From Sulfurimonas autotrophica DSM 16294 (lineage in GTDB: Bacteria > Campylobacterota > Campylobacteria > Campylobacterales > Sulfurimonadaceae), in assembly GCF_000147355.1 (NCBI RefSeq), contig NC_014506.1, positions 1,426,001 through 1,490,000 on the forward strand: a DNA stretch of 64,000 bases, read 5' to 3'. Positions 36,204-45,518 of this stretch are shown here, one piece after another. Both the position numbers and the translations under genes were made by a program. The notes under the pieces were generated by a model, which was given only the letters and a program-made list of their open reading frames with translations, did not search any database and was not told where the DNA came from. Within the stretch, counting starts at the first letter, position 1. The number at the start of each line of letters is the position of its first letter.

Positions 36204-39200
36204 ATGCCAAAACGCACCGACATAAAAACTATTTTACTTATAGGTTCTGGTCCGATTATTATCGGTCAGGCTTGTGAGTTTGACTACTCTGGAACGCAAG
36301 CTGTTAAAACTTTAAAAGAATTGGGTTACCGTGTTATTCTTATAAATTCAAACCCGGCTACCATTATGACAGATCCTGAGTTTGCAGACAGAACATACAT
36401 AGAACCTATCAAAGAAGATGTCATAGCAAAAATCATAAAAGATGAAAATGTAGATGCTGTTTTACCAACTATGGGTGGACAGACAGCACTTAATGTCGCT
36501 ATGAGTATGTATGAAAAGGGTATGCTTGAGGGAATAGAGTTTTTAGGTGCAAAACCCGAAGCAATCAATAAAGGTGAAGACAGACAGCTTTTTAATGAAG
36601 CAATGACTAAAATCGGTATGGATTTACCAAAAAGTAGAAATGCTTACAGCGTTGAAGAGGCTATAGAAGTTGTAAAAGAGATTGGTTTTCCAGTAATTTC
36701 CAGAGCTTCATTCACACTCGCCGGTGGCGGTTCAGGTGTAGCTTATAACATGGAAGAGTTCAAAAAACTAGCCCAAGAAGGAATCTCTGCTTCACCAGTC
36801 AATGAAATTGAAATCATGGAATCTATGCTCGGCTGGAAAGAGTATGAGATGGAAGTTATCCGCGACAAAGCAGACAACTGCATCATCGTATGTTCTATTG
36901 AAAACTTTGACCCTATGGGTGTTCATACGGGAGACTCTATTACAGTTGCTCCGGCCCTTACATTGACAGACAAAGAGTACCAAAGAATGCGTGATGCCTC
37001 TTTTGCGATTTTACGTGAAGTCGGTGTGGACACAGGCGGTTCAAACGTACAATTTTCTATTGACCCTAAAACAGGACGCATGATTGTTATTGAGATGAAT
37101 CCTCGTGTTTCACGCTCGTCTGCACTTGCATCAAAAGCTACTGGGTATCCAATTGCCAAAGTTGCAACACTTTTAGCTGTCGGATTTACGCTTGATGAGA
37201 TTGAAAATGACATCACAGGAACACCCGCTGCGTTTGAGCCGGTTATTGATTATGTTGTAACAAAAATACCTCGTTTTACATTTGAAAAGTTCCCTGAAGC
37301 ACAAAGCACATTAAGTACATCTATGAAATCAGTCGGTGAAGTTATGGCAATCGGTCGTACTTTTAAAGAATCAGTTCAAAAAGCACTCTGTTCACTTGAA
37401 ACAGGGCTTTGCGGTTTTGATGATATTGATGCAGACACAGAATTTGTAAAACATGAAATCCGTCGCCCCAATGCTGACAGGATCCTTTATGTAGCAGAAG
37501 GTTTTAGACGCGGTATGAGCGTTAAAGATATGTTTGACACATGCCAAATCGATCCATGGTTTTTATACCAAATGCAAGAGATGATAGAACTCGAATCAAA
37601 AATAACTGCGGATATTTTAACAGATGCCGATTTTATGCGCCGTGTTAAAGTTGATGGTTTTTCAGACAAAAGAATTGCCCAGCTTATCGCAAAAAACTCA
37701 AATAAAACAATCAAAGAAGATGAAATTTATGCAGCAAGAAAGAGCTTACATGTAAGCCTGGAATTTAATGAAGTTGACACTTGTGCAGCTGAATTTGAGG
37801 CACTCACTCCGTATCTTTATTCAACAACAAACATTACAAAACTGCCAAATGTCACAAACAGACAAAGTGACAAGAAAAAAGTACTCATTTTAGGCGGCGG
37901 ACCGAATAGAATCGGACAGGGAATTGAGTTTGATTACTGTTGTGTACATGCTGCATTTGCACTTAAAGAGATGGGTATAGAGACTATTATGTATAACTGT
38001 AACCCTGAAACAGTATCTACTGACTATGACACATCTGATGTTCTTTATTTTGAGCCTATTGATTTTGAACATGTAAGAGAAGTAATAGAAAATGAAAATC
38101 CTGATGGAATCATAGTTCATTTTGGAGGACAGACTCCACTTAAACTAGCCGATTCACTCACAAAAATCGGTGCTAAAATTTCTGGAACACCATCGTCTGT
38201 AATTGATTTGGCAGAAGACAGAGAGCAGTTTTCAGATTTTGTAAAAGCACATAATCTCAAACAACCTGCAAATGGTCTTGCCCGTACAAAAGAAGAATCA
38301 TATGTCATAGCAAATAAACTAGGCTACCCTGTTCTTGTTCGCCCATCTTTCGTTCTTGGCGGTCGAGGTATGCGCATAGTTTATTCTGAAGATGAACTTC
38401 GCCAGTACATGGACTTGGCAATTTCTGTTTCAAATGAAGCACCTGTTTTAATTGACAAATTTTTAGATCAGGCTATTGAACTTGATGTTGATTGTATCTG
38501 TGACGGCACTGATGTTTACATTGGTTCTGTTATGCAACATATCGAAGAGGCAGGTATTCACTCGGGAGACAGTGCCTGTTCATTACCTCCAATGAATCTA
38601 AGCAAAGAGATGATAGAAAAAGTAGAACAGCAGACAAAAGTTATTGCTCTTGGTCTTGGTGTACGAGGACTGATGAATGTTCAATATGCAATTTATCAAG
38701 ATGAAATTTATCTTATAGAGGTAAATCCTCGTGCATCTCGTACTGTTCCTTTTGTTTCAAAAGCAACCGGTATGCCTCTTGCGAAAGTAGCAACACGTGT
38801 TATGATGGGTGAAACACTTAGAAGTGCCCTTGAGTATTATGATAAATATAATATTGTAGAGGAGCATAACGGTCTGCTTCGCCCTCGCCTAAAAGGTCAT
38901 GTATCTGTTAAAGAGGCGGTTTTTCCTTTTCACAAACTTTATGGAGCTGATTTAGTTTTAAGCCCTGAGATGAAATCAACAGGCGAAGTGATGGGAATCA
39001 GCAAAAGTTTTGGTATCAGTTTTGCAAAAGCACAACTCAGTGCAGGCAATAAAATTCCGACAAGTGGAACATGTTTTCTCTCTTTTGTAGATACAGACAA
39101 AAAATATGCTCCTGAAATAGCTAAGGGCCTACTAGAGCATGGATTTAAACTCGTTGCTACAAAAGGAACACAAAAAGCTATAGAAGATGCAGGCATAGAT

Positions 39201-39461
39201 TGTGAAGTTGTACTAAAAATCTCTGAAGGCCGTCCAAACATCGAAGACAGCATGAAAAATGATGAAATATCTATGGCAATCAATACATCAGATAACAATA
39301 CATCTAAAAAAGATGCTGTTGTCATTCGTCAAGAGGTACTCAAAAGAAATATTCCTTACTTTACCACACTCAGCGCAGCAAGAGCCTTAATACTCGCTCT
39401 TGATGAAATGGAAGATGAAAAATGGTCAAGTTCAACAGCACTTCAAGACTTTCTAATATAG
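36204..39461 (+). CDS. carB: Carbamoyl-phosphate synthase large subunit
   Basis: This 1085-residue enzyme makes carbamoyl phosphate for arginine and pyrimidine synthesis. The two homologous ATP-grasp halves begin [18 protein letters not shown] and [18 protein letters not shown]; substrate loops include [19 protein letters not shown] and [19 protein letters not shown]. The C-terminal MGS-like domain (about 940-1070) binds allosteric effectors. It works with CarA, which is not in the window. The 3' end overlaps the next gene by 40 bases. One TTACATGTAA palindrome is at 37746. Confidence 0.98.
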   Translation: MPKRTDIKTILLIGSGPIIIGQACEFDYSGTQAVKTLKELGYRVILINSNPATIMTDPEFADRTYIEPIKEDVIAKIIKDENVDAVLPTMGGQTALNVAMSMYEKGMLEGIEFLGAKPEAINKGEDRQLFNEAMTKIGMDLPKSRNAYSVEEAIEVVKEIGFPVISRASFTLAGGGSGVAYNMEEFKKLAQEGISASPVNEIEIMESMLGWKEYEMEVIRDKADNCIIVCSIENFDPMGVHTGDSITVAPALTLTDKEYQRMRDASFAILREVGVDTGGSNVQFSIDPKTGRMIVIEMNPRVSRSSALASKATGYPIAKVATLLAVGFTLDEIENDITGTPAAFEPVIDYVVTKIPRFTFEKFPEAQSTLSTSMKSVGEVMAIGRTFKESVQKALCSLETGLCGFDDIDADTEFVKHEIRRPNADRILYVAEGFRRGMSVKDMFDTCQIDPWFLYQMQEMIELESKITADILTDADFMRRVKVDGFSDKRIAQLIAKNSNKTIKEDEIYAARKSLHVSLEFNEVDTCAAEFEALTPYLYSTTNITKLPNVTNRQSDKKKVLILGGGPNRIGQGIEFDYCCVHAAFALKEMGIETIMYNCNPETVSTDYDTSDVLYFEPIDFEHVREVIENENPDGIIVHFGGQTPLKLADSLTKIGAKISGTPSSVIDLAEDREQFSDFVKAHNLKQPANGLARTKEESYVIANKLGYPVLVRPSFVLGGRGMRIVYSEDELRQYMDLAISVSNEAPVLIDKFLDQAIELDVDCICDGTDVYIGSVMQHIEEAGIHSGDSACSLPPMNLSKEMIEKVEQQTKVIALGLGVRGLMNVQYAIYQDEIYLIEVNPRASRTVPFVSKATGMPLAKVATRVMMGETLRSALEYYDKYNIVEEHNGLLRPRLKGHVSVKEAVFPFHKLYGADLVLSPEMKSTGEVMGISKSFGISFAKAQLSAGNKIPTSGTCFLSFVDTDKKYAPEIAKGLLEHGFKLVATKGTQKAIEDAGIDCEVVLKISEGRPNIEDSMKNDEISMAINTSDNNTSKKDAVVIRQEVLKRNIPYFTTLSAARALILALDEMEDEKWSSSTALQDFLI

Positions 39462-39895
39462 ATACAAAAGTTATACTGACACAAACCGACACTACTGTCG
39501 GTTTTTTGTCACAAGATGCCCTAAAATTATGTGACATTAAATCCCGCCAGCCATCAAAACCATTTATAAAAGTTTATAAAAATTTTAAAGCCCTCAAACA
39601 AGACAAAAAAAGAGTGCCAAACGCTCAAAAAAACCTCGTCAGACGACTAAAAAAAACAACATTTATAGTAAAAAACTTTTCTTTTAGAGTTGCCAACGAT
39701 TCATCACACTCATCTTTTTTAAGAGAAATACAATGGAAATATTCTACTTCAGCCAACGAAAGCGGAAAAAACTTTTCAAGAATTTTTTGTGAAGAAAAAG
39801 CTGATATAATAGTGGAAGATAAAAACAAACTCTTTGAAGGCAAAGCTTCAAAACTTTACAAAATAAACAACAAAAAGATAAAGAGGTTACGATGA
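39422..39895 (+). CDS. Short Sua5/YrdC/TsaC-like protein
   Basis: This 157-residue product resembles the threonylcarbamoyl-AMP synthase fold: the N-terminal [13 protein letters not shown] motif, [10 protein letters not shown], and [11 protein letters not shown] near the C-terminus. It is shorter than typical TsaC (about 190 residues) and lacks a clean KxR site (it reads IKSRQPSKP). Campylobacterota commonly carry such a short paralogue, so whether it makes the t6A intermediate is open. The ATG at 39422 has GGAAG upstream and overlaps carB by 40 bases; an ATA at 39458 that overlaps the carB stop (ATAG) is a weaker possibility without a ribosome site. A terminator-like hairpin lies inside codons 20-29. 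Confidence 0.75.
   Translation: MVKFNSTSRLSNIDTKVILTQTDTTVGFLSQDALKLCDIKSRQPSKPFIKVYKNFKALKQDKKRVPNAQKNLVRRLKKTTFIVKNFSFRVANDSSHSSFLREIQWKYSTSANESGKNFSRIFCEEKADIIVEDKNKLFEGKASKLYKINNKKIKRLR
39483..39507 (+). terminator. Terminator-like hairpin inside the Sua5-like gene, just after carB
   Basis: AAACCGACA (39483-39491), loop CTAC, TGTCGGTTT (39496-39504) and three more T bases give a 9-bp stem with a six-base T run starting in the stem. It lies 22 bases after the carB stop, where a carB terminator would be expected, but inside the frame encoding the conserved [10 protein letters not shown] motif. Confidence 0.6.
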
Positions 39896-40338
39896 GTAAG
39901 CTAATACAGGCACTACTGAGCGGCATGTTTTTTACATTTATACTAGATTTTTTCGTGATATTGGGCGTAAAGCTGAACTATATTGAATTGTATGATATAC
40001 ATGTATACTATAATATTTTATTTGCAGACCATCAAAATCTATTTCTATTTCTATTTTTTACCGTCATTATTGGATATTTGATAATATATGCAAACACAAA
40101 AACGGCTCTCATTGTTGTTGGCTCGCTGTTTGTACTCTCTTTTTCTACACTCATTCCGCCTATTGGAAAAGCAGTTGGTGAAATGATGTTGATGAAAAAA
40201 GATGTCACACTTAAAACTGATAAATTTTCATATCATGGAAATATTTACTATGACGGCAGAAAAACAATCACATTTTACGATAATGAACTAAAAAAAGTTA
40301 TAATTCTAAATAAAAATAAAATTCAAGGTCAATACTAA
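39892..40338 (+). CDS. Membrane protein of unknown function
   Basis: This 148-residue protein has three hydrophobic segments (about 6-26, 47-66 and 69-90), followed by a soluble C-terminal part with repeated strand-like segments (YHGNIYYDGRKTITFYDNE). The ATG overlaps the previous stop (ATGA), and the next gene starts directly after its TAA. I recognise no named family; it sits in a conserved-looking run leading to the UPF0323 lipoprotein. Confidence 0.75.
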   Translation: MSKLIQALLSGMFFTFILDFFVILGVKLNYIELYDIHVYYNILFADHQNLFLFLFFTVIIGYLIIYANTKTALIVVGSLFVLSFSTLIPPIGKAVGEMMLMKKDVTLKTDKFSYHGNIYYDGRKTITFYDNELKKVIILNKNKIQGQY

Positions 40339-40917
40339 ATGAAACATATTTCTTCAATTGCCAGCGGAGTTGCGTTAGGAACTGCCGGTGTTTTAATGAT
40401 GAGTACACTTACAGGGTGCGAGCAAAAGCAACAAGAAGCACAAAATAAATTTTTGGTTATAGAACAACAACCAAATGGAAAATATAAAGTTGTAGAAGAG
40501 ATGCCGACAGAAGGTCCTTCTCGTGCAATTATCAGAGAGCATGATGCAGATGGCAGAGTCACAGAACGCTTTATGAATGAAGAAGAGATGAAAAAGTTAG
40601 CCCAGCAAGAGTATCAAAAAGTAGAAAACGGCACAAGTGAAACGCTCCAAGACAATTCAGGAAGTGCCGGTATGGGTCTTGCCGGCACCATTCTAGCCGT
40701 TGCAGCCGGAAGTTTACTGGGAAATATGATAGGTAATGCTCTTATGAACAACAAAAACTTTTCAAGAAACTCAAGTAGTGTAAACAGAAGTGCGTACAGT
40801 CGTTCAGCAGCAGGCAAAGCAGCAAGAAGTTCTTCAAGCAGCAGAAAAAGTTTCTTTGGAGGAAGTTCAAGAAGCTCAAGTTATAGTAAATCCAGCGGCG
40901 GATTTTTCGGCGGATAA
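40339..40917 (+). CDS. UPF0323 family lipoprotein
   Basis: This 192-residue protein has a lipoprotein signal (GVLMMSTLTGC, Cys27 lipidated), a charged domain, a hydrophobic glycine-rich stretch (GMGLAGTILAVAAGSLLGNM) and a serine-, arginine- and glycine-rich tail (SRSSSYSKSSGGFFGG). This layout matches UPF0323 lipoproteins of Helicobacter and relatives (HP0232 type). The function is unknown. As in Helicobacter, the next gene is the glutathionylspermidine-synthase-like ATP-grasp gene, so the two probably act together. Confidence 0.88.
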   Translation: MKHISSIASGVALGTAGVLMMSTLTGCEQKQQEAQNKFLVIEQQPNGKYKVVEEMPTEGPSRAIIREHDADGRVTERFMNEEEMKKLAQQEYQKVENGTSETLQDNSGSAGMGLAGTILAVAAGSLLGNMIGNALMNNKNFSRNSSSVNRSAYSRSAAGKAARSSSSSRKSFFGGSSRSSSYSKSSGGFFGG

Positions 40918-40920
40918 AAT

Positions 40921-42099
40921 ATGATAACCACACAAAAACTAAACCCGATAGATGATGAAACCCTAGAAGAAATAGGCTTTACCTGGCATACGGATACTGA
41001 TGGCAGCAAGTATGTAAGTGATGAACTTGTAGAAGTTACACAAGAAGAGGCAGAGGCCTACTATGAAGCGACAAATGCCATCTACGACATGTATGTAGAG
41101 GCTGCCGAATATGTCATAAACAACAACCTCTTTTTCGATTTAGGCATCCCATTTAATCTCATAGAAACAATCAAAAAAAGCTGGGAGAATGATGTACATT
41201 GGCATATTTACAGCCGTTTTGACTTAGCTGGTGGTGTTGATGGACAAGATATTAAACTTATAGAATTTAATGCCGACACGCCTACAGCACTCTTTGAAAC
41301 TGCTCTGCTTCAATGGGCAATTTTAAAATCAAACAACATGGATGAAGAACATCAATTTAACAATGTTTATGAAGCTATAAGTGAAAACTTCAAAAAGCTC
41401 ATCACTCTTTTTGATGATACGGACAAATTTGAAGAGCTTTATGACGGCTGGAAAATACTTTTTTCTTCTGTTGAGGGTAATGATGAAGAGGAAGCGACAA
41501 CCAAACTGCTGCAACAAATGGCAACAGATGCCGGATTTGTAACAAAATTTGAATTTTTGCAAAATGTACGCTTTGATGAAGATGGCATATACAATACAGA
41601 TGATATAAACTATGAGTACTGGTTTAAACTCTACCCGTGGGAAGATATAGCAGTTGATGAACCCGAACTCGCAACTACACTCACAAATATTATTCAAAAT
41701 CAAAAAGCCATCATTTTAAATCCGGCATATACGTTACTTTTTCAGTCCAAAGGAATGATGGCAGTTTTATATGAGCTCTTTCCGGACTCTCCATATCTGC
41801 TAAAAACATCATTTGAACCGCTCAAAGGCGTAAAACAAGTTGAAAAACCGGTCTTTGGAAGAGAAGGTGCAAACACAAAAATAATTGATGCAGATGACAC
41901 TGTAATAACACAAACACAAGGGCCATATGACAATTATAAAAAAGTATACCAAGAGTATGTAGAGTTTCCTAAAGATGTCCATGGCGCAAAATACCAACCA
42001 GGTGTATTTTTCGCCTATGAAGCCTGTGGATTAAGTTTTCGAAAAGGCGGGAATATTTTGGATAACATGAGTAAGTTTGTAGGACATGTATTAGTCTAA
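40921..42099 (+). CDS. Glutathionylspermidine synthase-like ATP-grasp protein
   Basis: This 392-residue protein fits the C-terminal ATP-grasp domain of glutathionylspermidine synthase (GSP_synth): RFDLAGGVDGQDIKLIEFNADTPT-type substrate region, NPAYTLLFQSKGMMAVLYEL, and KPVFGREGANTKI. Family members ligate polyamines to peptides; in this lineage the true substrate is unproven. It starts three bases after the UPF0323 lipoprotein gene. A hairpin-rich repeat follows the stop. Confidence 0.85.
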   Translation: MITTQKLNPIDDETLEEIGFTWHTDTDGSKYVSDELVEVTQEEAEAYYEATNAIYDMYVEAAEYVINNNLFFDLGIPFNLIETIKKSWENDVHWHIYSRFDLAGGVDGQDIKLIEFNADTPTALFETALLQWAILKSNNMDEEHQFNNVYEAISENFKKLITLFDDTDKFEELYDGWKILFSSVEGNDEEEATTKLLQQMATDAGFVTKFEFLQNVRFDEDGIYNTDDINYEYWFKLYPWEDIAVDEPELATTLTNIIQNQKAIILNPAYTLLFQSKGMMAVLYELFPDSPYLLKTSFEPLKGVKQVEKPVFGREGANTKIIDADDTVITQTQGPYDNYKKVYQEYVEFPKDVHGAKYQPGVFFAYEACGLSFRKGGNILDNMSKFVGHVLV

Positions 42100-42104
42100 A
42101 TTAT

Positions 42105-42216
42105 CCCAGACTTCAGTCTGGACTGTGTATCTTCAAAGCCTCAAAGGCAAGGTTGAAACCTTGCTTCCTAAAGAATAAAAACAACTTTTCTCGGAACCAA
42201 AACTTCAGTCTGGGCT
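42105..42216. repeat. REP-like hairpin element, copy 1
   Basis: This intergenic element contains CCAGAC-TTCA-GTCTGG (42106-42121), then GCAAGGTT-GA-AACCTTGC (42147-42164, 8-bp stem) and TTCC, an A-rich spacer, CGGAACC, and a second ACTTCAGTCTGG (42202-42213), a 12-base direct repeat of 42110-42121. A diverged copy in reverse orientation lies at 44445-44525. The layout resembles REP/RAYT-type mobile palindromes. The hairpins may also end the upstream transcript. Confidence 0.65.
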
Positions 42217-42244
42217 AATATACTTTAAAGCCTAAGTAAATTCT

Positions 42245-42493
42245 TTACTTCTTACAAGCACCCACAGTCAATTCACTCTTATTTTTCTCTATAAACTTAG
42301 GACCAATCCCTTTTACATTCGTAAGTGATACAACACTTTTAAAACAATCATGCCCTCTATATGCCAAAATAGCATCAGCTTTTTTAGTACCGATCCCTTT
42401 TAAACTCATCAACTCACTTTTATTTGCATTGTTAATATCAACAGCACCAAACATAAAACTAAACCCCATAACCAACATAGCTAAAATCTTCAT
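42245..42493 (-). CDS. ComEA-like secreted helix-hairpin-helix protein
   Basis: This 82-residue product has a signal peptide (MKILAMLVMGFSFMFGAV) and one ComEA-type helix-hairpin-helix unit (INNANKSELMSLKGIGTKKA and NVKGIGPKFIEKN) that binds DNA non-specifically. ComEA proteins bind incoming DNA in the periplasm during natural transformation. The frame opens to 42556, but ATG at 42493 has AAGGGG upstream and starts the signal peptide. Two cysteines (HDCF and GACKK) may form a disulfide. Confidence 0.85.
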   Translation of the reverse strand: MKILAMLVMGFSFMFGAVDINNANKSELMSLKGIGTKKADAILAYRGHDCFKSVVSLTNVKGIGPKFIEKNKSELTVGACKK

Positions 42494-42660
42494 TTTAACC
42501 CCTTTTTTTAAGATGGAATTAGTATACAATAAAAATAAATATTTTATAATTTTCATTGCAAATTGTCATAAATTTGTAATTTAAGATGAATGATGTTACT
42601 TTATGAAACCTAAAGCTGCTCTAAACAATATATCTTTAATCCTGATGTTCTAAACCTAAG
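42494..42660. other. Intergenic stretch, promoter region of the ComEA-like gene
   Basis: About 170 A+T-rich bases between two minus-strand genes. A TATACT box (42521-42526, minus strand) suits the ComEA-like gene. No RNA gene or strong hairpin was seen. Confidence 0.4.
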
Positions 42661-44394
42661 CTACTTGTTTGTCTGGTGATTAAACTCAGGCACAATCTCT
42701 TTAAGTTTTTTCAGCTTGTCTTTACATGTAAGTAGTTCTTCTATATCTTGGTTTAATTTTTTCAAGTTATATGCTGTCGGTTGTGCCACTGTTATAGATT
42801 CATATTCCGTTTGTACGTCGCTGTCATCTATTAGCAGTTCCTCATAGAGTTTTTCACCGGGACGTAAGCCGCTAAACTCTATTTTGATGTCTTCTCTCCC
42901 ACTTAGTTCTATCATCTTTTTTGCCAAATCAACTATTTTGATAGGCTCTCCCATATCAAGTATAAATATCTCGCCGCCCGTTCCTATAGCTCCGGCTTGA
43001 AGCACCAGTTCACACGCTTCAGGAATCAGCATAAAGTAGCGGGTAATGTCGGGATGTGTCACAGTAATATTTTGCCCGTTTTGAATTTGAGATTTAAACT
43101 TCGGTATTACACTTCCACTACTTCCTAGCACATTTCCAAATCGAACAGCCACGATGTCCGTGCCCTGCCCGTTAGAATTTTGTGCATACAACTCACAAAT
43201 ACGCTTTGTTGTTCCCATAACATTTGTAGGGCGTACTGCTTTGTCTGTTGAAATCATTACAAATTTTTGCACACCATACTTTATGGATGTATCTATGACA
43301 TTTTTCGTACCCACTACATTGTTCAATATACCTTCATAAATGTTCGATTCAACCAAAGGTACATGCTTGTACGCAGCAGCATGAATGACAAGATCCGGCT
43401 GATACTTTGCAAAAGTCTCATCCAAATGCTCTACATTTATAACACTCTGCATAACAGGCTCAACATCCACATTTTTCAATTCTTCCAAAATAGCGTAAAG
43501 ATTATATTCGCTGTGATCCAAAAGTATCAGTTTTCTTGCTCCATACTTTTCACACTGTCTGCATATCTCACTCCCGATGCTTCCACCTGCACCAGTTACT
43601 AAAACAGTTTTATCTTTTATGAACTCTTCAATCTTGTTTTTGTCCAAATCCTTGGGATTACGCGCAAGTAAATTTTCTACAGAGATGTTTTTAAGCTGTG
43701 TGGAAAAATCTTTATCTTTAAGTATCTCATCCATAGAAGGAAGGATTTTTATCTCTTGAAAATAAGCCGAGAGGTCTTCATATATCTCTTTTATTCTCTC
43801 TTTTGGAGCAGAAGGCATGGCAATTACCAGCAAATTAAACTTTTTTTCATTTCCTATGATTTTTTTGAGTTTTTGTTTAGAAAGTACAGCCACAGAATCA
43901 ATGGAGCGCCCCTGAATAATCTTATTGTCATCCACAAAATAGTTCACTTTATATTCCGTATTTGCAAACTCGCTCTCAAGTTTTATACCGGCCTTTCCTG
44001 CTCCGTAAATCACAACAGACTTCGTCTTTTTCACATCATTTCTGTTTATAATATAGTAGTAAAAGTACATTAAAAAATTGATTGCAAAAATATATAAAAA
44101 AAGTTCAGAAACAAAAAACGAAATAGAAATCTTTCCATAATACAGTGGCATATACACTACAAATGCAATAACATATACAATACTCTTAATTAAAAATGTT
44201 TTTTGCGATGCCTTCGACCAAGAAAGTGAATAATCTTTAAGTATAAAAGCAGATGCCAACATACGTATAAATATAACACTAATAACAACCGTAAAATCAA
44301 ATGGTATATGAAATATAAAAAAAGTCCACACGAACGTTATAAAACTTAAAACAATTATGACTAAAAAATTTAGTATTCGTTTATCTATATTCAT
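42661..44394 (-). CDS. WbpM/PglF-type membrane UDP-GlcNAc 4,6-dehydratase
   Basis: This 577-residue protein has four transmembrane helices (about 8-115), a first Rossmann-like domain (VVIYGAGKAGIKLES) and a catalytic dehydratase domain (about 260-540) with TGAGGSIGSEICRQ and STDKAVRPTNVMGTTK, where Met replaces the usual Tyr (the SMK triad of WbpM and PglF). It should convert UDP-GlcNAc to the 4-keto-6-deoxy sugar that precedes D-QuiNAc, D-FucNAc or bacillosamine. With the WbpV-like and WbpL-like genes upstream it probably supplies the first sugar of the polymer. It is the last gene of the minus-strand cluster. A TTACATGTAA copy lies at 42722. Confidence 0.92.
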   Translation of the reverse strand: MNIDKRILNFLVIIVLSFITFVWTFFIFHIPFDFTVVISVIFIRMLASAFILKDYSLSWSKASQKTFLIKSIVYVIAFVVYMPLYYGKISISFFVSELFLYIFAINFLMYFYYYIINRNDVKKTKSVVIYGAGKAGIKLESEFANTEYKVNYFVDDNKIIQGRSIDSVAVLSKQKLKKIIGNEKKFNLLVIAMPSAPKERIKEIYEDLSAYFQEIKILPSMDEILKDKDFSTQLKNISVENLLARNPKDLDKNKIEEFIKDKTVLVTGAGGSIGSEICRQCEKYGARKLILLDHSEYNLYAILEELKNVDVEPVMQSVINVEHLDETFAKYQPDLVIHAAAYKHVPLVESNIYEGILNNVVGTKNVIDTSIKYGVQKFVMISTDKAVRPTNVMGTTKRICELYAQNSNGQGTDIVAVRFGNVLGSSGSVIPKFKSQIQNGQNITVTHPDITRYFMLIPEACELVLQAGAIGTGGEIFILDMGEPIKIVDLAKKMIELSGREDIKIEFSGLRPGEKLYEELLIDDSDVQTEYESITVAQPTAYNLKKLNQDIEELLTCKDKLKKLKEIVPEFNHQTNK

Positions 44395-44444
44395 TTTCTT
44401 CCTATAAAATTGTATTTATAATTATAGCAGTATTAACGAAAAAA

Positions 44445-44525
44445 TCAGTCCAGAATAAATTCCGGGTTCCGGAAAAAATCCAATGTTCTTCGGAAGCAAT
44501 GTTTTCAAACGCTAAAGCGTGACTT
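44445..44525. repeat. REP-like hairpin element, copy 2 (diverged, inverted)
   Basis: Read on the minus strand it contains ACGCT-TT-AGCGT (44509-44520), TTTGAAAAC, ATTGCTTCC, GAAGAACA, then TCCGG-AAC-CCGGA (44461-44473) and TCTGGACTG. This is the same order as copy 1 (TTGAAACC, TTGCTTCC, AAGAATA, CGGAACC, TCTGGGCT). It fills most of the 164-base gap between the WbpM-like and WbpL-like genes. Confidence 0.5.
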
Positions 44526-44558
44526 AGAAAAAAACTAAATTTTTTTCTGTAACCTTTC

Positions 44559-45518
44559 CTAAAAGCCCTTTTTCCCATCAACATACCTTACAACACCATA
44601 AAGCAGCACAACTGACAAAACAAACGCAACAAACACATTCGAAATAAAATAAACCAACCCAAACAACACAGCATTCACACCCATTGCAGATATGACAACC
44701 TTATCATGCGCCCATCCACTTTGATTCAATCGTTGATACGCATGCTTTCTATGAGCCTGTGATAATTTTTCATCATTTCTATAACGCCTAAAAAGTGTCA
44801 AAGTCGCATCAAACCAAAACAGCCCAAAAAGTATTAACCATATCCATAGATTTGCAGCATCTTGATTTGCATAATATATTGTAAAAATTGCAACAGTATA
44901 ACCAAGTAAAGTACTGCCGACATCCCCCATAAATATCTTCGCCCTGTGCCAGTTCCAAACTAAAAAACCAAGTACCGCAAAAACTAAAACCAGAAAATGT
45001 GCCCCACCGAAAAGTATAAACCCGGCAAGCCCTAGAAATACAGCCTCACTTCCGGCATACCCATCAATGCCATCAAGGAAGTTATAAAGATTTATAAACC
45101 AAATAATCATAAAAAAAGCAAAAACATTTGTAATTATTGGACTCTCTATAGTAAAGAAAAAAAGATCCAAACGCTCAAAACCACCTAAAAAGTAAAGCCC
45201 AAAAGTTGCGACCAAAGCCTGCGTAAGCAAACGAACTTTAGCACTCAGTTCATACAGGTCATCTATATAACTCACAACTGCAAGTAGTGCACCAGCCATC
45301 AAAGCATAGTAAAAAGAGCTATCTATGGAATGGGCAAAAAACAAATAAGAAATTCCGATAAACCAAGTAACAGCTACAGCAATTCCTCCACCATGAGGCG
45401 TAGGTGCGGAGTGAGAACTTCTCTCATTTACCTCTGCAACCAATGACTTTTTAATAGCATAGTTTTTTATAAAGTATGTTAAAACAAAAGAGAGCAAAAA
45501 TAAAGCAACATATATCAT
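44559..45518 (-). CDS. WbpL/WecA-family undecaprenyl-phosphate sugar-1-phosphate transferase
   Basis: This 319-residue integral membrane enzyme (about ten helices) starts O-unit assembly by moving a sugar phosphate from UDP-sugar to undecaprenyl phosphate. Family motifs are present: PTPHGGGIAV, the DDLYEL aspartates, NFLDGIDGYAG, FMGDVGSTLLGY and AHRKHAYQRL. The adjacent WbpV-like and WbpM-like genes match the Pseudomonas aeruginosa arrangement, where WbpL transfers D-FucNAc or D-QuiNAc. The ATG overlaps the previous stop (ATGA). Confidence 0.92.
   Translation of the reverse strand: MIYVALFLLSFVLTYFIKNYAIKKSLVAEVNERSSHSAPTPHGGGIAVAVTWFIGISYLFFAHSIDSSFYYALMAGALLAVVSYIDDLYELSAKVRLLTQALVATFGLYFLGGFERLDLFFFTIESPIITNVFAFFMIIWFINLYNFLDGIDGYAGSEAVFLGLAGFILFGGAHFLVLVFAVLGFLVWNWHRAKIFMGDVGSTLLGYTVAIFTIYYANQDAANLWIWLILFGLFWFDATLTLFRRYRNDEKLSQAHRKHAYQRLNQSGWAHDKVVISAMGVNAVLFGLVYFISNVFVAFVLSVVLLYGVVRYVDGKKGF

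Noticed and set aside
39458-39895. Sua5-like gene starting at an ATA that overlaps the carB stop
   Set aside because: No ribosome site lies before it, while ATG at 39422 has one; kept only as a note.
44402-44584. Small minus-strand frame between the WbpM-like and WbpL-like genes
   Set aside because: It lies over the REP-like hairpin element, has no family features and overlaps the WbpL-like end.
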